Shown here: positions 7,607 through 16,452 of the stretch, piece by piece
Numbering within the stretch: the first letter of the stretch is position 1
Layout: the number at the start of each line of letters is the position of its first letter
From: Aliidiomarina sanyensis
Lineage (GTDB): Bacteria > Pseudomonadota > Gammaproteobacteria > Enterobacterales > Alteromonadaceae
DNA: 64,000 bases
NCBI RefSeq assembly: GCF_003987175.1
Contig: NZ_PIPM01000002.1
Location: 248,001-312,000 of the forward strand
Reading direction: 5' to 3'
Translations under genes and position numbers: made by a program
The notes under the pieces: model-generated
What the model was told of the DNA's origin: nothing
Databases searched by the model: none
Seen by the model: only the letters and a program-made list of their open reading frames with translations

Positions 7607-8404
7607 ATGTCAGTAATCAATACCAACATGACCTCGCTGATTGGTCAGCAAAACCTGATGAAGTCGCAGTCTTCACTGCAAACTTCAATGGAGCGTCTGT
7701 CTTCAGGCCTGCGTATCAACAGCGCCAAAGACGATGCTGCTGGTCAAGCAATCGCGAACAAAATGACCGCGCAAATCCGTGGTTTGACTCAAGCACAACG
7801 GAACGCGAACGATGGGATTTCTTTGGCGCAAACGGCTGAAGGTAACCTGAACCAAGTGAATGATAACTTGCAGCGTATTCGTGAGTTGGCAGTGCAAGCG
7901 CAGAATAGCACAAACTCTGCTACTGACATCGCTTCTTTGCAAGCGGAAGTAGACGAGCGCTTAGCTGAAATTACCCGTGTAGTGGATCAAGCTGAATTCA
8001 ACGGTATTTCATTATTTGACCCAGCCAATGACTTCACTTTGCAAGTCGGTGCGAACGATGGTCAAGTAATTACCATCGCAGCTGCTGACCTTGCCTCAGG
8101 AGCATTTGATATTGGCGCTTACGATCTAGAGACTGGCAATCTAGCAACGCTTGACGCTGCTATCTCTGCAGTCGACGAAACACGCTCTAAGTTAGGTGCG
8201 GTCCAAAACCGTCTTGAGTCTGCAATCGACAACATTGCAACGACCGTTACTAACTTGTCAGCTGCTCGTTCACGCATCGAAGACGCGGACTACGCAGTTG
8301 AAGTATCAAACATGACACGTGCACAGATCCTCCAGCAGGCTGGTACTTCGGTCTTGGCTCAGGCCAACCAGGTTCCTCAGTCCGTGTTGTCACTGTTAGG
8401 TTAA
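7607..8404 (+). CDS. fliC: Flagellin FliC
   Basis: This is the filament subunit, exported through the flagellar type III apparatus. The 265 residues carry the conserved N-terminal D0/D1 region ([41 protein letters not shown]) and the C-terminal D1/D0 region (ENRLESAI-like stretch, then [46 protein letters not shown] in two blocks). The central region is only about 50 residues, so the exposed D2/D3 domains are essentially missing. The ATG at 7607 has AGAAGGAAT upstream. It is a single-gene unit with its own sigma-28 promoter and a strong terminator at 8436-8460. It is the only flagellin in the window. Confidence 0.97.
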   Translation: MSVINTNMTSLIGQQNLMKSQSSLQTSMERLSSGLRINSAKDDAAGQAIANKMTAQIRGLTQAQRNANDGISLAQTAEGNLNQVNDNLQRIRELAVQAQNSTNSATDIASLQAEVDERLAEITRVVDQAEFNGISLFDPANDFTLQVGANDGQVITIAAADLASGAFDIGAYDLETGNLATLDAAISAVDETRSKLGAVQNRLESAIDNIATTVTNLSAARSRIEDADYAVEVSNMTRAQILQQAGTSVLAQANQVPQSVLSLLG

Positions 8405-8435
8405 TCATCCTCAGTTTCTCCCTGAGAGACTTACC

Positions 8436-8460
8436 AAAGGCGCCTTCGGGCGCCTTTTTT
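8436..8460 (+). terminator. Rho-independent terminator of fliC
   Basis: The hairpin AAAGGCGCC-TTCG-GGCGCCTTTTTT has a perfect GC-rich stem, a TTCG loop and a T-run, 32 bases after the fliC stop. Confidence 0.93.
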
Positions 8461-8539
8461 CATGCGAGGATGGAGTTTCCATCATCTATACTTGCTATAT
8501 GGACGTAATCTTAATAAATCCAGCAACAGAGAATTCGAT

Positions 8540-8929
8540 ATGTCGGCACAACTGACAATTTTTTATGATGGCCAGTGTCCCCTCTGTGTGCGTGAAATGA
8601 AGCACCTCAAGCGATTAGATGACACCGGCACAATAGCCTTTGAGGACATTTTGGCGGACGATTTTGAGGCGCGTTATCCGCAGGTATCGATTGCGGACGC
8701 CAACCGAGTATTACATGCTCTGAATGCCGAGGGTGAAATGCTGTATGGCCTTGATGTAACACACGCCGCCTGGTCGCTAGTGGGACGGGGCTGGCTGACC
8801 GCCCCGCTCCGATGGCCGGTGATTCGGTGGGTGGCGGATAAAGCCTATCTCTATTTTGCTCGGAATCGGTATCGGATTTCCCAAGCGCTGACCGGACAAG
8901 CGCGCTGTGAGCGCTGCTCCTTAGACTAA
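8540..8929 (+). CDS. DUF393 (DCC) thiol-disulfide oxidoreductase-like protein
   Basis: This 129-residue protein of the DUF393 family contains DGQCPLC near the N-terminus (residues about 10-16), the DxxCPxC motif after which the group is named. A thioredoxin-like core and a C-terminal CERC follow. A redox role is suggested by the motif, but substrates are not known. The ATG at 8540 is chosen because the family begins just before IFYDGQCPLC; the open frame extends 26 codons upstream with no better ribosome site. No operon partner is evident; the next gene is a transporter 81 bases on. Confidence 0.82.
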   Translation: MSAQLTIFYDGQCPLCVREMKHLKRLDDTGTIAFEDILADDFEARYPQVSIADANRVLHALNAEGEMLYGLDVTHAAWSLVGRGWLTAPLRWPVIRWVADKAYLYFARNRYRISQALTGQARCERCSLD

Positions 8930-9010
8930 GCCTTTCATTGGCACATCGCAGTGGCCATTCGGGTCGAAGTCGATATAATCGACTTACCCCCTCCCGTTGA
9001 AAGGATGTCC

Positions 9011-9925
9011 ATGAGCCCGCTCGCTGCCCACGAACGCATTGGTAAAGGCATCGTCTTTATGTTGCTGGCCGTCCTGTGTTTTGCACTCATGGACGTCGCA
9101 ATGAAGCACCTCGCCGGCCACATGAGCTCCATGCAGGTGGCATTTTTTCGGGGTTCCATGTCTCTTCCGTTTATTGTGCTGTGGCTTGTGTTGGCCAAAC
9201 GAATGGACCGGGTCCGCCCGCGTCGCGTTGGCTTGCATGTCATTCGTGGGTTTATCAGCATCGCCTTTCTGGTTTTGACGGTGATCACCCTGCGTGAACT
9301 TCCGTTGGCGAATGCCTATGCAATTTTTTTCGTGGCGCCCTTGCTGATTACACTCCTTTCCGTGCCTTTACTCAAAGAAAAGGTCGGAATCCATCGGTAC
9401 AGTGCCGTTGCCGTTGGGTTTATCGGCGTGCTGATCATGTTAAACCCCAACGCCATGGGCTTTTTATCCTATGGGGTAATTGTCGGTCTCCTCGCCACAT
9501 TGGGTTATGCATTGGTTATGGTCTTGGTGCGTTTTATGCACCGCACCGAAACCTCCGAATCACTGATGTTATTTTTCGTGCTGAGTCTTTCCGTGGGTTG
9601 CGGGTTACTGGCGCTATTCGATTGGCGCCCTGTGAGTCTTCTCGATGTGCCTTGGTTACTCGGATTGGGACTCTCGGGAGCGGTCGCACAATATTTGTTA
9701 ACGGAAGCCTATCGGATGGCACCCCCATCGGTGCTCTCATCCTTTGAATATTCCGCGATGATTTGGGCATTGGTCCTCGGTTATATGCTTTGGGGCGACT
9801 GGCCAGGCCCTTGGGTTCTCGTGGGTGCAGCCGTGGTGATCGCGAGCGGAATTTATATCAGTCACCGCGAGGCTCTGCGGAAGAAAGATCTGGTGGATAC
9901 CGACCAAAGTAAGCTGCAACACTAG
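9011..9925 (+). CDS. EamA/DMT-family inner-membrane transporter
   Basis: About 304 residues with ten predicted membrane segments in two EamA repeats (residues about 10-145 and 160-290), as in the RhaT/YdcZ-like drug/metabolite exporters. The first repeat has FMLLAVLCFALMDVAMKHL; the second has YALVMVLVRFM and LGYMLWGDWPGPW. The ATG at 9011 has AAAGG seven bases upstream; another ATG two codons earlier is possible. The substrate cannot be predicted. It lies between flagellar genes but shows no link to motility. Confidence 0.85.
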   Translation: MSPLAAHERIGKGIVFMLLAVLCFALMDVAMKHLAGHMSSMQVAFFRGSMSLPFIVLWLVLAKRMDRVRPRRVGLHVIRGFISIAFLVLTVITLRELPLANAYAIFFVAPLLITLLSVPLLKEKVGIHRYSAVAVGFIGVLIMLNPNAMGFLSYGVIVGLLATLGYALVMVLVRFMHRTETSESLMLFFVLSLSVGCGLLALFDWRPVSLLDVPWLLGLGLSGAVAQYLLTEAYRMAPPSVLSSFEYSAMIWALVLGYMLWGDWPGPWVLVGAAVVIASGIYISHREALRKKDLVDTDQSKLQH

Positions 9926-9950
9926 TGCGCATGTTACGTCGTATTATGAC

Positions 9951-9977
9951 TTAAGTTTGCGCATCGATTGCCGATAA
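9951..9977 (+). promoter_or_regulatory. Sigma-28 promoter for flaG
   Basis: TTAAGTTT (9951-9958), 11 bases, then a perfect GCCGATAA (9970-9977). Transcription would begin near 9984, which rules out the in-frame start at 9968 and fixes flaG at 10022. Confidence 0.87.
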
Positions 9978-10021
9978 ATGCATCAGAAAATGACGATTCC
10001 GGTTTCGGTGGAGAACAAAAG

Positions 10022-10372
10022 ATGACGACCCCAATCAGTGAGTATTCGGCGAACTGGCCGGCTGCATTTGCGGCATCTGAACGACAGCGTTTGGAAAAAG
10101 CTATTCAGCAGCTTCCCGTAAACAAAGGCACCACGGATGCAGGTCGCGATTACAGTGCACAAGAACTCGTGCCAGCTATTCAACAAATTAACGAAGTCTT
10201 AAGCGCTTACGATGTCCGGTTTGAAATAACACAAACGACGCCACCGGTATTGATTCAAGTGGTGGACGGACGCTCTGGCGAAGTCATACGGCAAATTCCA
10301 TCGGAAGAGATTGTAAAAGTCGCGCAACATCTTACGGAGCTGCGTGGGGTGCTGTTTCGGACCGAGGCTTAA
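10022..10372 (+). CDS. flaG: FlaG family flagellar protein
   Basis: The 116-residue protein has the FlaG core in its C-terminal half: LQFEI-like VRFEITQTTPPVLIQVVDGRSGEVIRQIP in two adjacent stretches, then SEEIVKVAQHL. FlaG proteins affect filament length and are usually encoded beside flagellin or fliD. The start at 10022 has GGAGAACAAAAG upstream and lies after the sigma-28 promoter. It converges with fliE across a long perfect hairpin. Confidence 0.85.
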   Translation: MTTPISEYSANWPAAFAASERQRLEKAIQQLPVNKGTTDAGRDYSAQELVPAIQQINEVLSAYDVRFEITQTTPPVLIQVVDGRSGEVIRQIPSEEIVKVAQHLTELRGVLFRTEA

Positions 10373-10383
10373 TCAGAAAGTAC

Positions 10384-10410
10384 GAACGTGTAAGCGCGTC
10401 TTACACGTTC
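10384..10410. terminator. 11-bp perfect hairpin between convergent flaG and fliE
   Basis: GAACGTGTAAG (10384-10394) and CTTACACGTTC (10400-10410) form a perfect 11-bp stem with a 5-base CGCGT loop. It overlaps the last codons of fliE and follows the flaG stop by 11 bases. There is no clear T-run on either side, so it may be a transcript-end stabiliser rather than a true intrinsic terminator. Confidence 0.6.
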
Positions 10411-10733
10411 ATATTCATCACTTCTTTATAGGCGTTGACCAACCGATTGCGCACCTGTACACCCATTTCAAATGCCAACGAGGCTTTTTGCATATCCATC
10501 ATGACATCATGTAATGAAACCGTTGGATCGCCCATTTGAAACGCTTGTTGTTTAGCTGCAGCAGTGCTCTGCAGTTCGTTAATCCGGTTAATAGAGCTCT
10601 TTAGTTCGGTTGCAAAACTAGGCTGTCCCGGCTGAGCTGCCTGTAATGCCTGGGGTTGAGGCTTTTGACCGCTCGCTTGGGTCTGTAAAGCTTGCATTTG
10701 CTGCAACGCAGATTGGATACCTGCAACACTCAT
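10401..10733 (-). CDS. fliE: Flagellar hook-basal body protein FliE
   Basis: FliE is the small adaptor between the MS ring and the proximal rod and an early export substrate. The 110 residues have the family's C-terminal signature (TVSLHDVMMDMQKASLAFEM, then VQVRNRLVNAYKEVMNM). The first half is glutamine-rich. The ATG at 10733 with GAGGATGA upstream is chosen over an upstream in-frame start 20 codons earlier. fliE stands alone on the minus strand, divergent from the fliF operon, as in enterobacteria. Confidence 0.95.
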   Translation of the reverse strand: MSVAGIQSALQQMQALQTQASGQKPQPQALQAAQPGQPSFATELKSSINRINELQSTAAAKQQAFQMGDPTVSLHDVMMDMQKASLAFEMGVQVRNRLVNAYKEVMNMNV

Positions 10734-11019
10734 CGCGTCATCCTCTTCTTGTCTTAAATTTCGTTCGTCGGTCTGAAAAATAAGGGCCGACAAGCGAAAT
10801 GCACTTTTTCAATGGCAGCAAGAATAGCAAGTTGTCGTTATCGCGAAGGGTTTAATTACGCGTAAAAAAGTTGCCTTTTTGTCGTTTTGATTGCGCTGCG
10901 CGCGAGGATAATGGCATCCATGAAAAAGTCCCGATGTGCTTTTTGACGAACCGCAGGATACGTTCCGAGAAACCACAAAGAAGACTCCAAATCATAAACT
11001 TAGGTAGTGCGACGAATCC

Positions 11020-12846
11020 ATGGATACGACGATGAATACAGCAGCGCAGCCCACCTCCGCGAAGCCCTCAGCGCCCGCGGGAGGCAGTCTTTCTGGCGCA
11101 ACCGCTGCAGCGCCCTCCTCACCGGTGGAGCGCATCCTAACCCAACTGCGGAGCGGCGGATTGCTTCCACTCCTGATTGGCGGTGCCGCATTTATTGCGG
11201 TGGTTGTCGCACTGGTTATGTGGGCCTCTAGTCCTGAATATCGCGTCTTATATTCGAACCTATCCGAAGCGGACGGTGGTCGCATTGTCAGTGAACTAGA
11301 AAGCCAACGGATTCCCTATCAGATCACCGGCAATGGCAGCACCATCATGGTGCCCGGCAATCAAGTTCACCGTGTTCGGTTGAGCATGGCAGAGCAAGGG
11401 CTTCCTCATGGAGGCAATGTTGGCTTTGCGTTAATGGACAATCAATCATTTGGGATCAGTCAGTTTGCCGAGCAAGTCAACTTCCAACGTGCTCTGGAAG
11501 GCGAACTCGCCAACTCCATGGAGTCTCTTGGGCCTGTACATCGGGCCCGCGTGCATTTATCGATGGCTAAACCGTCGGTTTTCGTGCGTGACCGTGAGCC
11601 AGCCAAAGCCTCGGTGGTTGTCACCTTACACCCAGGCCGTACGCTGGGCGACGGCCAGGTTTCAGCTATTGTGCACATGGTCTCGAGTGCGGTTCCGGAA
11701 CTCACTGCTGAACACGTGACCGTTGTGGATCAACTTGGTAACTTGCTCTCGCGCAATGGGCAAAAATCTGATTTAAGTGGAACTGAACTGGCGTTTACCG
11801 AAGAGGTTGAGCGGACCTTCCAACGTCGTGTGGAAGATATCCTCGCCCCCATTTTAGGCCGTCACAATGTACGAGCCCAAGTCGTTGCACAAATCGATTT
11901 CTCGCGCGTTGAAGAAACGTCTGAGCGCTATTCACCAAATCAAACACCGGAAACCGCAGCGATTCGCAGTATCCAAAGTAACTTGAGCTATGCCGGTGAT
12001 GGCGATCGCGCTCAAGGGGTTCCGGGCGCCCTCTCGAATACCCCCCCAGGTGTCGTGACTGCCCCCATTGAAACCGCTCCCGATGCCAATGAGGAGCCAG
12101 CAAATGGGGTGCAGGGAGCGATTACCCGCAGCCAGAACACGGTCCGCCAAGACAATATTGTCAATTACGAAGTAGATCGGAGTATTGCCCATATTCAACA
12201 CCAACGGGGCCGTCTTGAGCGTCTCTCAGCTGCAGTTGTTGTGAACTACAAAGATGCATTCAATGAGGAAGGTGAAGCCATTCGGGTTCCGCTCACCGAA
12301 GCAGAACTTGCTCAGGTTGAGCGTCTTGTTCGTCAAGCGATTGGATTCACCGAGCTGCGTGGCGATGCGATTGAGATCGTCAACAGTCAATTCGTCGCAT
12401 CCCGTGAAGAAGTTGGCTATGTCCAGCGGGAATGGTGGGAAGATCCACAAAATCAAATCATCTTAATGCAAGCAGGCCGTTATCTGTTGGCTGGCTTGGG
12501 AATACTGCTGTTCTATCTGTTGATTGTTCGCCCGCTCATGCGACGCTTCGCACCGCCCGCCAGTGCAAAAGATAGCGATGAAAGCGATGACGAGACAGAA
12601 ACACTTGCGAAACGTGCAGGTTCATTCCGTGCAGTCGTGGGTGACGATGAGGATGTTTCAGACAGCAGGGATGAAGACGTTGAAGAAATGACATTCAATT
12701 GGCCGAAGAAGAAAAACCTCTCGGCCTATGAACAAGCACTCAAGAAGACACAAGAGGTTGCCCGCCAAAAACCACGGCAGGTGGCACGTATCGTTCAAAA
12801 TTGGTTAGCCGAGGATGACAATGCCCGAGACGAAGTCGTTCGATAA
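11020..12846 (+). CDS. fliF: Flagellar M-ring protein FliF
   Basis: FliF builds the MS ring in the inner membrane, the base of the basal body. The 608 residues have a proline/alanine-rich N-terminus, a first membrane segment at about 50-70, ring-building motifs (YRVLYSNLSEADGGRIVSEL, LEGELANSMESLGPV, RARVHLSMAKPSVF), a second membrane segment at about 490-510, and a C-terminal FliG-binding tail. Between the second segment and the tail is a strongly acidic stretch at about 525-560, rich in D and E. The start could also be the ATG at 11032; no strong ribosome site separates them. It opens fliFGHIJKLMNOPQR and overlaps fliG. Confidence 0.96.
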   Translation: MDTTMNTAAQPTSAKPSAPAGGSLSGATAAAPSSPVERILTQLRSGGLLPLLIGGAAFIAVVVALVMWASSPEYRVLYSNLSEADGGRIVSELESQRIPYQITGNGSTIMVPGNQVHRVRLSMAEQGLPHGGNVGFALMDNQSFGISQFAEQVNFQRALEGELANSMESLGPVHRARVHLSMAKPSVFVRDREPAKASVVVTLHPGRTLGDGQVSAIVHMVSSAVPELTAEHVTVVDQLGNLLSRNGQKSDLSGTELAFTEEVERTFQRRVEDILAPILGRHNVRAQVVAQIDFSRVEETSERYSPNQTPETAAIRSIQSNLSYAGDGDRAQGVPGALSNTPPGVVTAPIETAPDANEEPANGVQGAITRSQNTVRQDNIVNYEVDRSIAHIQHQRGRLERLSAAVVVNYKDAFNEEGEAIRVPLTEAELAQVERLVRQAIGFTELRGDAIEIVNSQFVASREEVGYVQREWWEDPQNQIILMQAGRYLLAGLGILLFYLLIVRPLMRRFAPPASAKDSDESDDETETLAKRAGSFRAVVGDDEDVSDSRDEDVEEMTFNWPKKKNLSAYEQALKKTQEVARQKPRQVARIVQNWLAEDDNARDEVVR

Positions 12847-13831
12847 TATGACCGGAATTCGTAAGAGCGCCATCCTGTTATTGGCGCTCGACGAAGATAC
12901 CGCAGTGGATGTGTTTAAGCACTTTCAGCCACAACAGATCCAAAAAATCAGTAAAGAAATGTCGCGCCTCCAGCATGTTTCGCATGAAGAAATGAAATGG
13001 GTGTTAGAGCAGTTCCATGAAGATCTGGCGAACACACCACCCGTTGACAAATACGATGGATATATCCGTTCAGTCCTGACCAAGGCATTGGGCAGTGAGC
13101 GCGCGTCAACCTTGATTGAAGACGTGTTGGAGCAGAAGTCAGGCAACTACGGCATTGATGCACTAAATCTCATGGATGCCCCAGAAGTCGCTGAGCTGAT
13201 TCGGGACGAACATCCACAGATTATTGCCACCATTCTGATTCACTTGGATCGCCCCCAAGCCGCCGGTGTTCTCGAGCTGTTCGAAGAACGCCTGCGCAAC
13301 GATGTCATTTTGCGGATCGCGACCTTCACCGGTGTGCAGCCCGCTGCATTGCAGGAATTGACGGAAGTTCTGGGGGGCATGCTCGATGGCCAGAACCTCA
13401 AGCGGAGCAAAATGGGTGGTGCGCGTACTGCAGCGGAAATCTTGAACTTGATGAGTGCTGGTCAAGAAGACACTGCGCTCGAGAATATTCGCGCATACAA
13501 CGACGAATTGGCGACCAAGATTATCGACGAAATGTTCTTGTTCGAAAATCTGGTGGAACTGGACGACCGCAGCATTCAAGTGCTACTCAAGCAGATCGAT
13601 ACCAATGTCTTGGTTATTGCGCTCAAAGGTGCCGAGTCCGAGTTGGTGGACAAGTTCCTTCGCAACATGTCACAGCGTGCTGGGCAGTTGGTCCGCGAAG
13701 AAATGGAAACTCGCGGTCCCGTACGCCTCTCACAAGTGGAGACCGAACAGAAAGCTATCTTGGCAATTGTTCGCAAGCTGGCCGACTCCGGCGAAATCAT
13801 GCTGAGCAGCGGAGACGACACCTATGTTTAA
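12821..13831 (+). CDS. fliG: Flagellar motor switch protein FliG
   Basis: FliG is the C-ring protein that contacts FliF and the stators and generates torque. The 336 residues have the middle EHPQ motif (RDEHPQIIATIL at about 128) and the C-terminal charged torque helix region (MFLFENLVELDDRSIQ, then ESELVDKFLRNMS). The ATG at 12821 is preferred because GAGG stands six bases upstream; the ATG at 12815 is too close to it. It overlaps fliF by 26 bases and fliH by 8. Confidence 0.96.
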   Translation: MPETKSFDNMTGIRKSAILLLALDEDTAVDVFKHFQPQQIQKISKEMSRLQHVSHEEMKWVLEQFHEDLANTPPVDKYDGYIRSVLTKALGSERASTLIEDVLEQKSGNYGIDALNLMDAPEVAELIRDEHPQIIATILIHLDRPQAAGVLELFEERLRNDVILRIATFTGVQPAALQELTEVLGGMLDGQNLKRSKMGGARTAAEILNLMSAGQEDTALENIRAYNDELATKIIDEMFLFENLVELDDRSIQVLLKQIDTNVLVIALKGAESELVDKFLRNMSQRAGQLVREEMETRGPVRLSQVETEQKAILAIVRKLADSGEIMLSSGDDTYV

Positions 13832-14582
13832 GCCGTTCTCACCTCAGACGGAAGTCCGTTCTCGTTCTGAACGAACCGAGACGGATATCTTGTCGGGTGA
13901 AAACTGGCGGCGCTGGCGCTTGGATGAATTGAAACCCGAAAATCCTGCGCTTAAAGCAAAAATTTCCGCAGAATCGGCGGCGCGTAAAGCAGAGTTTATT
14001 CGCAATGCAGAAATCGAAGCATTGAAGGAACAAGCGCGAAAAGAAGCCTACGAGCTTGCGTATCAAGAAGGTCTCAAAGCAGGTCATGATGAGGGTTTCG
14101 AAAAGGGTTATGAAGAGGCACAGGCCGCTGTCGCCGCCGAGAAAGAACAACTCATTGGGCAAGCGGTTGAACCCGTCAAAGCGCTTGCGAGTGAATTTTC
14201 GCTACGCATGAACAAGCTCGATACATTAATGGGCGAATCCCTCGTCGAACTTGCGATGGCCGTTGGGGTGCAACTCGCACGCTGTGAGCTCGATCATAAG
14301 CCGGAGCATGTCTTGAATATTGTGCGTGATTTACTGCACAGCGAACCTGCATTAACCGATAAACCTCGCCTGTATGTGAGCCCGCATGATCTTGAGCTGA
14401 TCGAGCAACACCTAAAAGAAGAACTTCACCACGCAGGCTGGCACCTGCAAGCAGACGAGCGCCTCGAGCGGGGTGGATGTCGGCTCGTGAGCCAAAAAGG
14501 GGAACGCGACGCTTCATGGGAAACACGCAGCGAGGCGGCTCGACAACAAATTCGCAAACGTCATGGAGCGATTGAAGAATGA
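13824..14582 (+). CDS. fliH: Flagellar assembly protein FliH
   Basis: FliH is the cytoplasmic regulator that binds and restrains the export ATPase FliI and tethers it to the C-ring. The 252 residues include the glycine-repeat helix typical of FliH ([21 protein letters not shown]) at about 75-95, and a C-terminal FliH/HrpE domain with [17 protein letters not shown] and [10 protein letters not shown]. It overlaps fliG by 8 bases and fliI by 4 (ATGA). Confidence 0.93.
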   Translation: MFKPFSPQTEVRSRSERTETDILSGENWRRWRLDELKPENPALKAKISAESAARKAEFIRNAEIEALKEQARKEAYELAYQEGLKAGHDEGFEKGYEEAQAAVAAEKEQLIGQAVEPVKALASEFSLRMNKLDTLMGESLVELAMAVGVQLARCELDHKPEHVLNIVRDLLHSEPALTDKPRLYVSPHDLELIEQHLKEELHHAGWHLQADERLERGGCRLVSQKGERDASWETRSEAARQQIRKRHGAIEE

Positions 14583-15976
14583 CCTTCTCCATGGATAGCT
14601 ACACCAACGCCCGCATTGAGCAATGGCAACTTGCGCTGAGCAAAGTGAACGATCGTCTGCAGTCGATGCCCCCCTACCGCAGTAGCGGTCGTGTTGTCCG
14701 TGCAACGGGGATGGTCCTCGAGGTCGTTGGTATCCAGCTTCCAGTTGGCAGCGCATGTAAAATTGAGCTGCCCCGTGGCTATGAGGAAACACCCCATTAC
14801 GCTGAAGCGGAAGTCGTCGGATTTGCCGGTGAACGATCGTTCCTGATGCCCCTCAATGAAATTCAGGGCCTAACCCCAGGTGCGCGTGTTTTTCCTTTGC
14901 AAGAAGCCGGCAAACAAGAAGGACGTCGCTTTCCAGTCGGTCGGTCGTTACTCGGTCGGGTGGTGGATGGCAATGGCCGTCCACTTGATGACAAAGGGCC
15001 GATTACGGAAGCCCAATTTGCTCCTTTGAGCGGGGGCTCCATCAATCCGCTCAACCGAGCGCCGATAGAAACCCCGATTGACGTGGGTATTCGCGCGATC
15101 AACGCACTACTAACCGTTGGCCAAGGACAGCGTATGGGGTTATTTGCCGGTTCGGGTGTCGGTAAATCCGTTCTCCTCGGCATGATGGCTCGTTTTACCC
15201 AAGCGGATGTCATTGTGGTAGGACTCATCGGTGAGCGGGGGCGCGAAGTTCAAGACTTTATTGACAATATCCTTGGGGCAGATGGATTGAAACGCGCCGT
15301 CGTCGTCGCAGCTCCGGCAGATACATCGCCATTGCAGCGATTACAAGGTGCCTCATACGCCACGCGTGTGGCGGAAGACTTTCGCGATCAAGGCCTGAAT
15401 GTATTGTTAATTATGGATTCATTAACGCGGTATGCGATGGCCCAGCGAGAGATCGCGCTTGCCATTGGCGAACCTCCGGCCACAAAAGGATATCCGCCCT
15501 CCGTCTTTGCCCGTCTACCAGCGCTTGTTGAGCGGGCAGGAAATGGCATGAAAGGCGGTGGGTCAATTACTGCATTTTACACGGTATTAACGGAAGGCGA
15601 TGATCAGCAAGACCCCATCGCCGATTCTGCGCGCGCTATTCTGGATGGCCACATTGTGCTTTCAAGAGCACTTTCCGAATCGGGCCACTACCCCGCCATT
15701 GATATCGAAGCATCCATTAGTCGGGTCATGACGGCCGTGGTGCCAGAATCGCAAGTGAAGCAGGCGCAACGGTTCAAAAAGTATTTCTCGGTATATCAAC
15801 GAAACCGTGACCTCATTAGCGTTGGTGCATACAGCCCCGGACACGACCCCATGTTGGACGATGCGGTGAAACATTACCCGCATCTCGAAGCCTTTTTACA
15901 GCAAGGTCACACAGAAAGTGCCAACCATGCCGACTCGTGTGATGCCTTAACCGCCGTAATTGGAGAAGCCTCATGA
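14579..15976 (+). CDS. fliI: Flagellum-specific export ATPase FliI
   Basis: FliI is the F1-beta-like ATPase that powers unfolding and chaperone release during flagellar export. The 465 residues contain Walker A GSGVGKS (about 192-198), GERGREVQ, and Walker [12 protein letters not shown]. The length is as usual (about 450-460). The ATG overlaps the fliH stop; a second ATG four codons on is possible. Its stop overlaps fliJ by 4 bases. Confidence 0.97.
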   Translation: MTFSMDSYTNARIEQWQLALSKVNDRLQSMPPYRSSGRVVRATGMVLEVVGIQLPVGSACKIELPRGYEETPHYAEAEVVGFAGERSFLMPLNEIQGLTPGARVFPLQEAGKQEGRRFPVGRSLLGRVVDGNGRPLDDKGPITEAQFAPLSGGSINPLNRAPIETPIDVGIRAINALLTVGQGQRMGLFAGSGVGKSVLLGMMARFTQADVIVVGLIGERGREVQDFIDNILGADGLKRAVVVAAPADTSPLQRLQGASYATRVAEDFRDQGLNVLLIMDSLTRYAMAQREIALAIGEPPATKGYPPSVFARLPALVERAGNGMKGGGSITAFYTVLTEGDDQQDPIADSARAILDGHIVLSRALSESGHYPAIDIEASISRVMTAVVPESQVKQAQRFKKYFSVYQRNRDLISVGAYSPGHDPMLDDAVKHYPHLEAFLQQGHTESANHADSCDALTAVIGEAS

Positions 15977-16440
15977 CGCGCTCGAATGCATTAGAAACAC
16001 TGACTGACCTGGCGCGCGAAGCGCGTGATAAAGCCGGGCAGCTCCTCGCATCGGACCGAAAAAATGAGCATCAAATTCTCGCGCATCAAGAAATGCTCAT
16101 GAACTATCGGCAAGAATATGCGGATCAACTACAACAGTTGATGATGAGCGGGATCGACCCGGTCACTTTGTATAACTATCGGCAGTTCCTGATGTCGTTG
16201 GATGACTCCATTCAAAAAGCAAGTCAAGCGCTGCGCCAACAAAACCACAAAGTGCAAGCCAGTAAAAAAAATTGGCAACAGGAACAGCAAAAATTAACCT
16301 CTTACACCACCTTGCAAGACCGTCGTCATGCGCAGGTTCGACAGCAAGCCGCCCGACAAGAACAGCGTCAGACCGATGAGTTTACGACTAATCGAGCTGC
16401 GCGGACGGTCGGTCTGCATGTGGTCGGTTCAGAAGATTAA
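15973..16440 (+). CDS. fliJ: Flagellar export chaperone FliJ
   Basis: FliJ is the coiled-coil stalk of the export ATPase complex. The 155 residues are almost wholly helical and glutamine-rich, with the family pattern of an early helix, [28 protein letters not shown] and a basic C-terminal helix. Coupling to fliI is by ATGA overlap. Sequence conservation in FliJ is low, so the call rests on size, helix content and position. Confidence 0.9.
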   Translation: MTRSNALETLTDLAREARDKAGQLLASDRKNEHQILAHQEMLMNYRQEYADQLQQLMMSGIDPVTLYNYRQFLMSLDDSIQKASQALRQQNHKVQASKKNWQQEQQKLTSYTTLQDRRHAQVRQQAARQEQRQTDEFTTNRAARTVGLHVVGSED

Positions 16441-16452
16441 GGGAGCGTTTCG

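Noticed and set aside
9968-10021. Earlier start for flaG at 9968
   Set aside because: It falls inside the sigma-28 promoter -10 element, so it would not be in the message.
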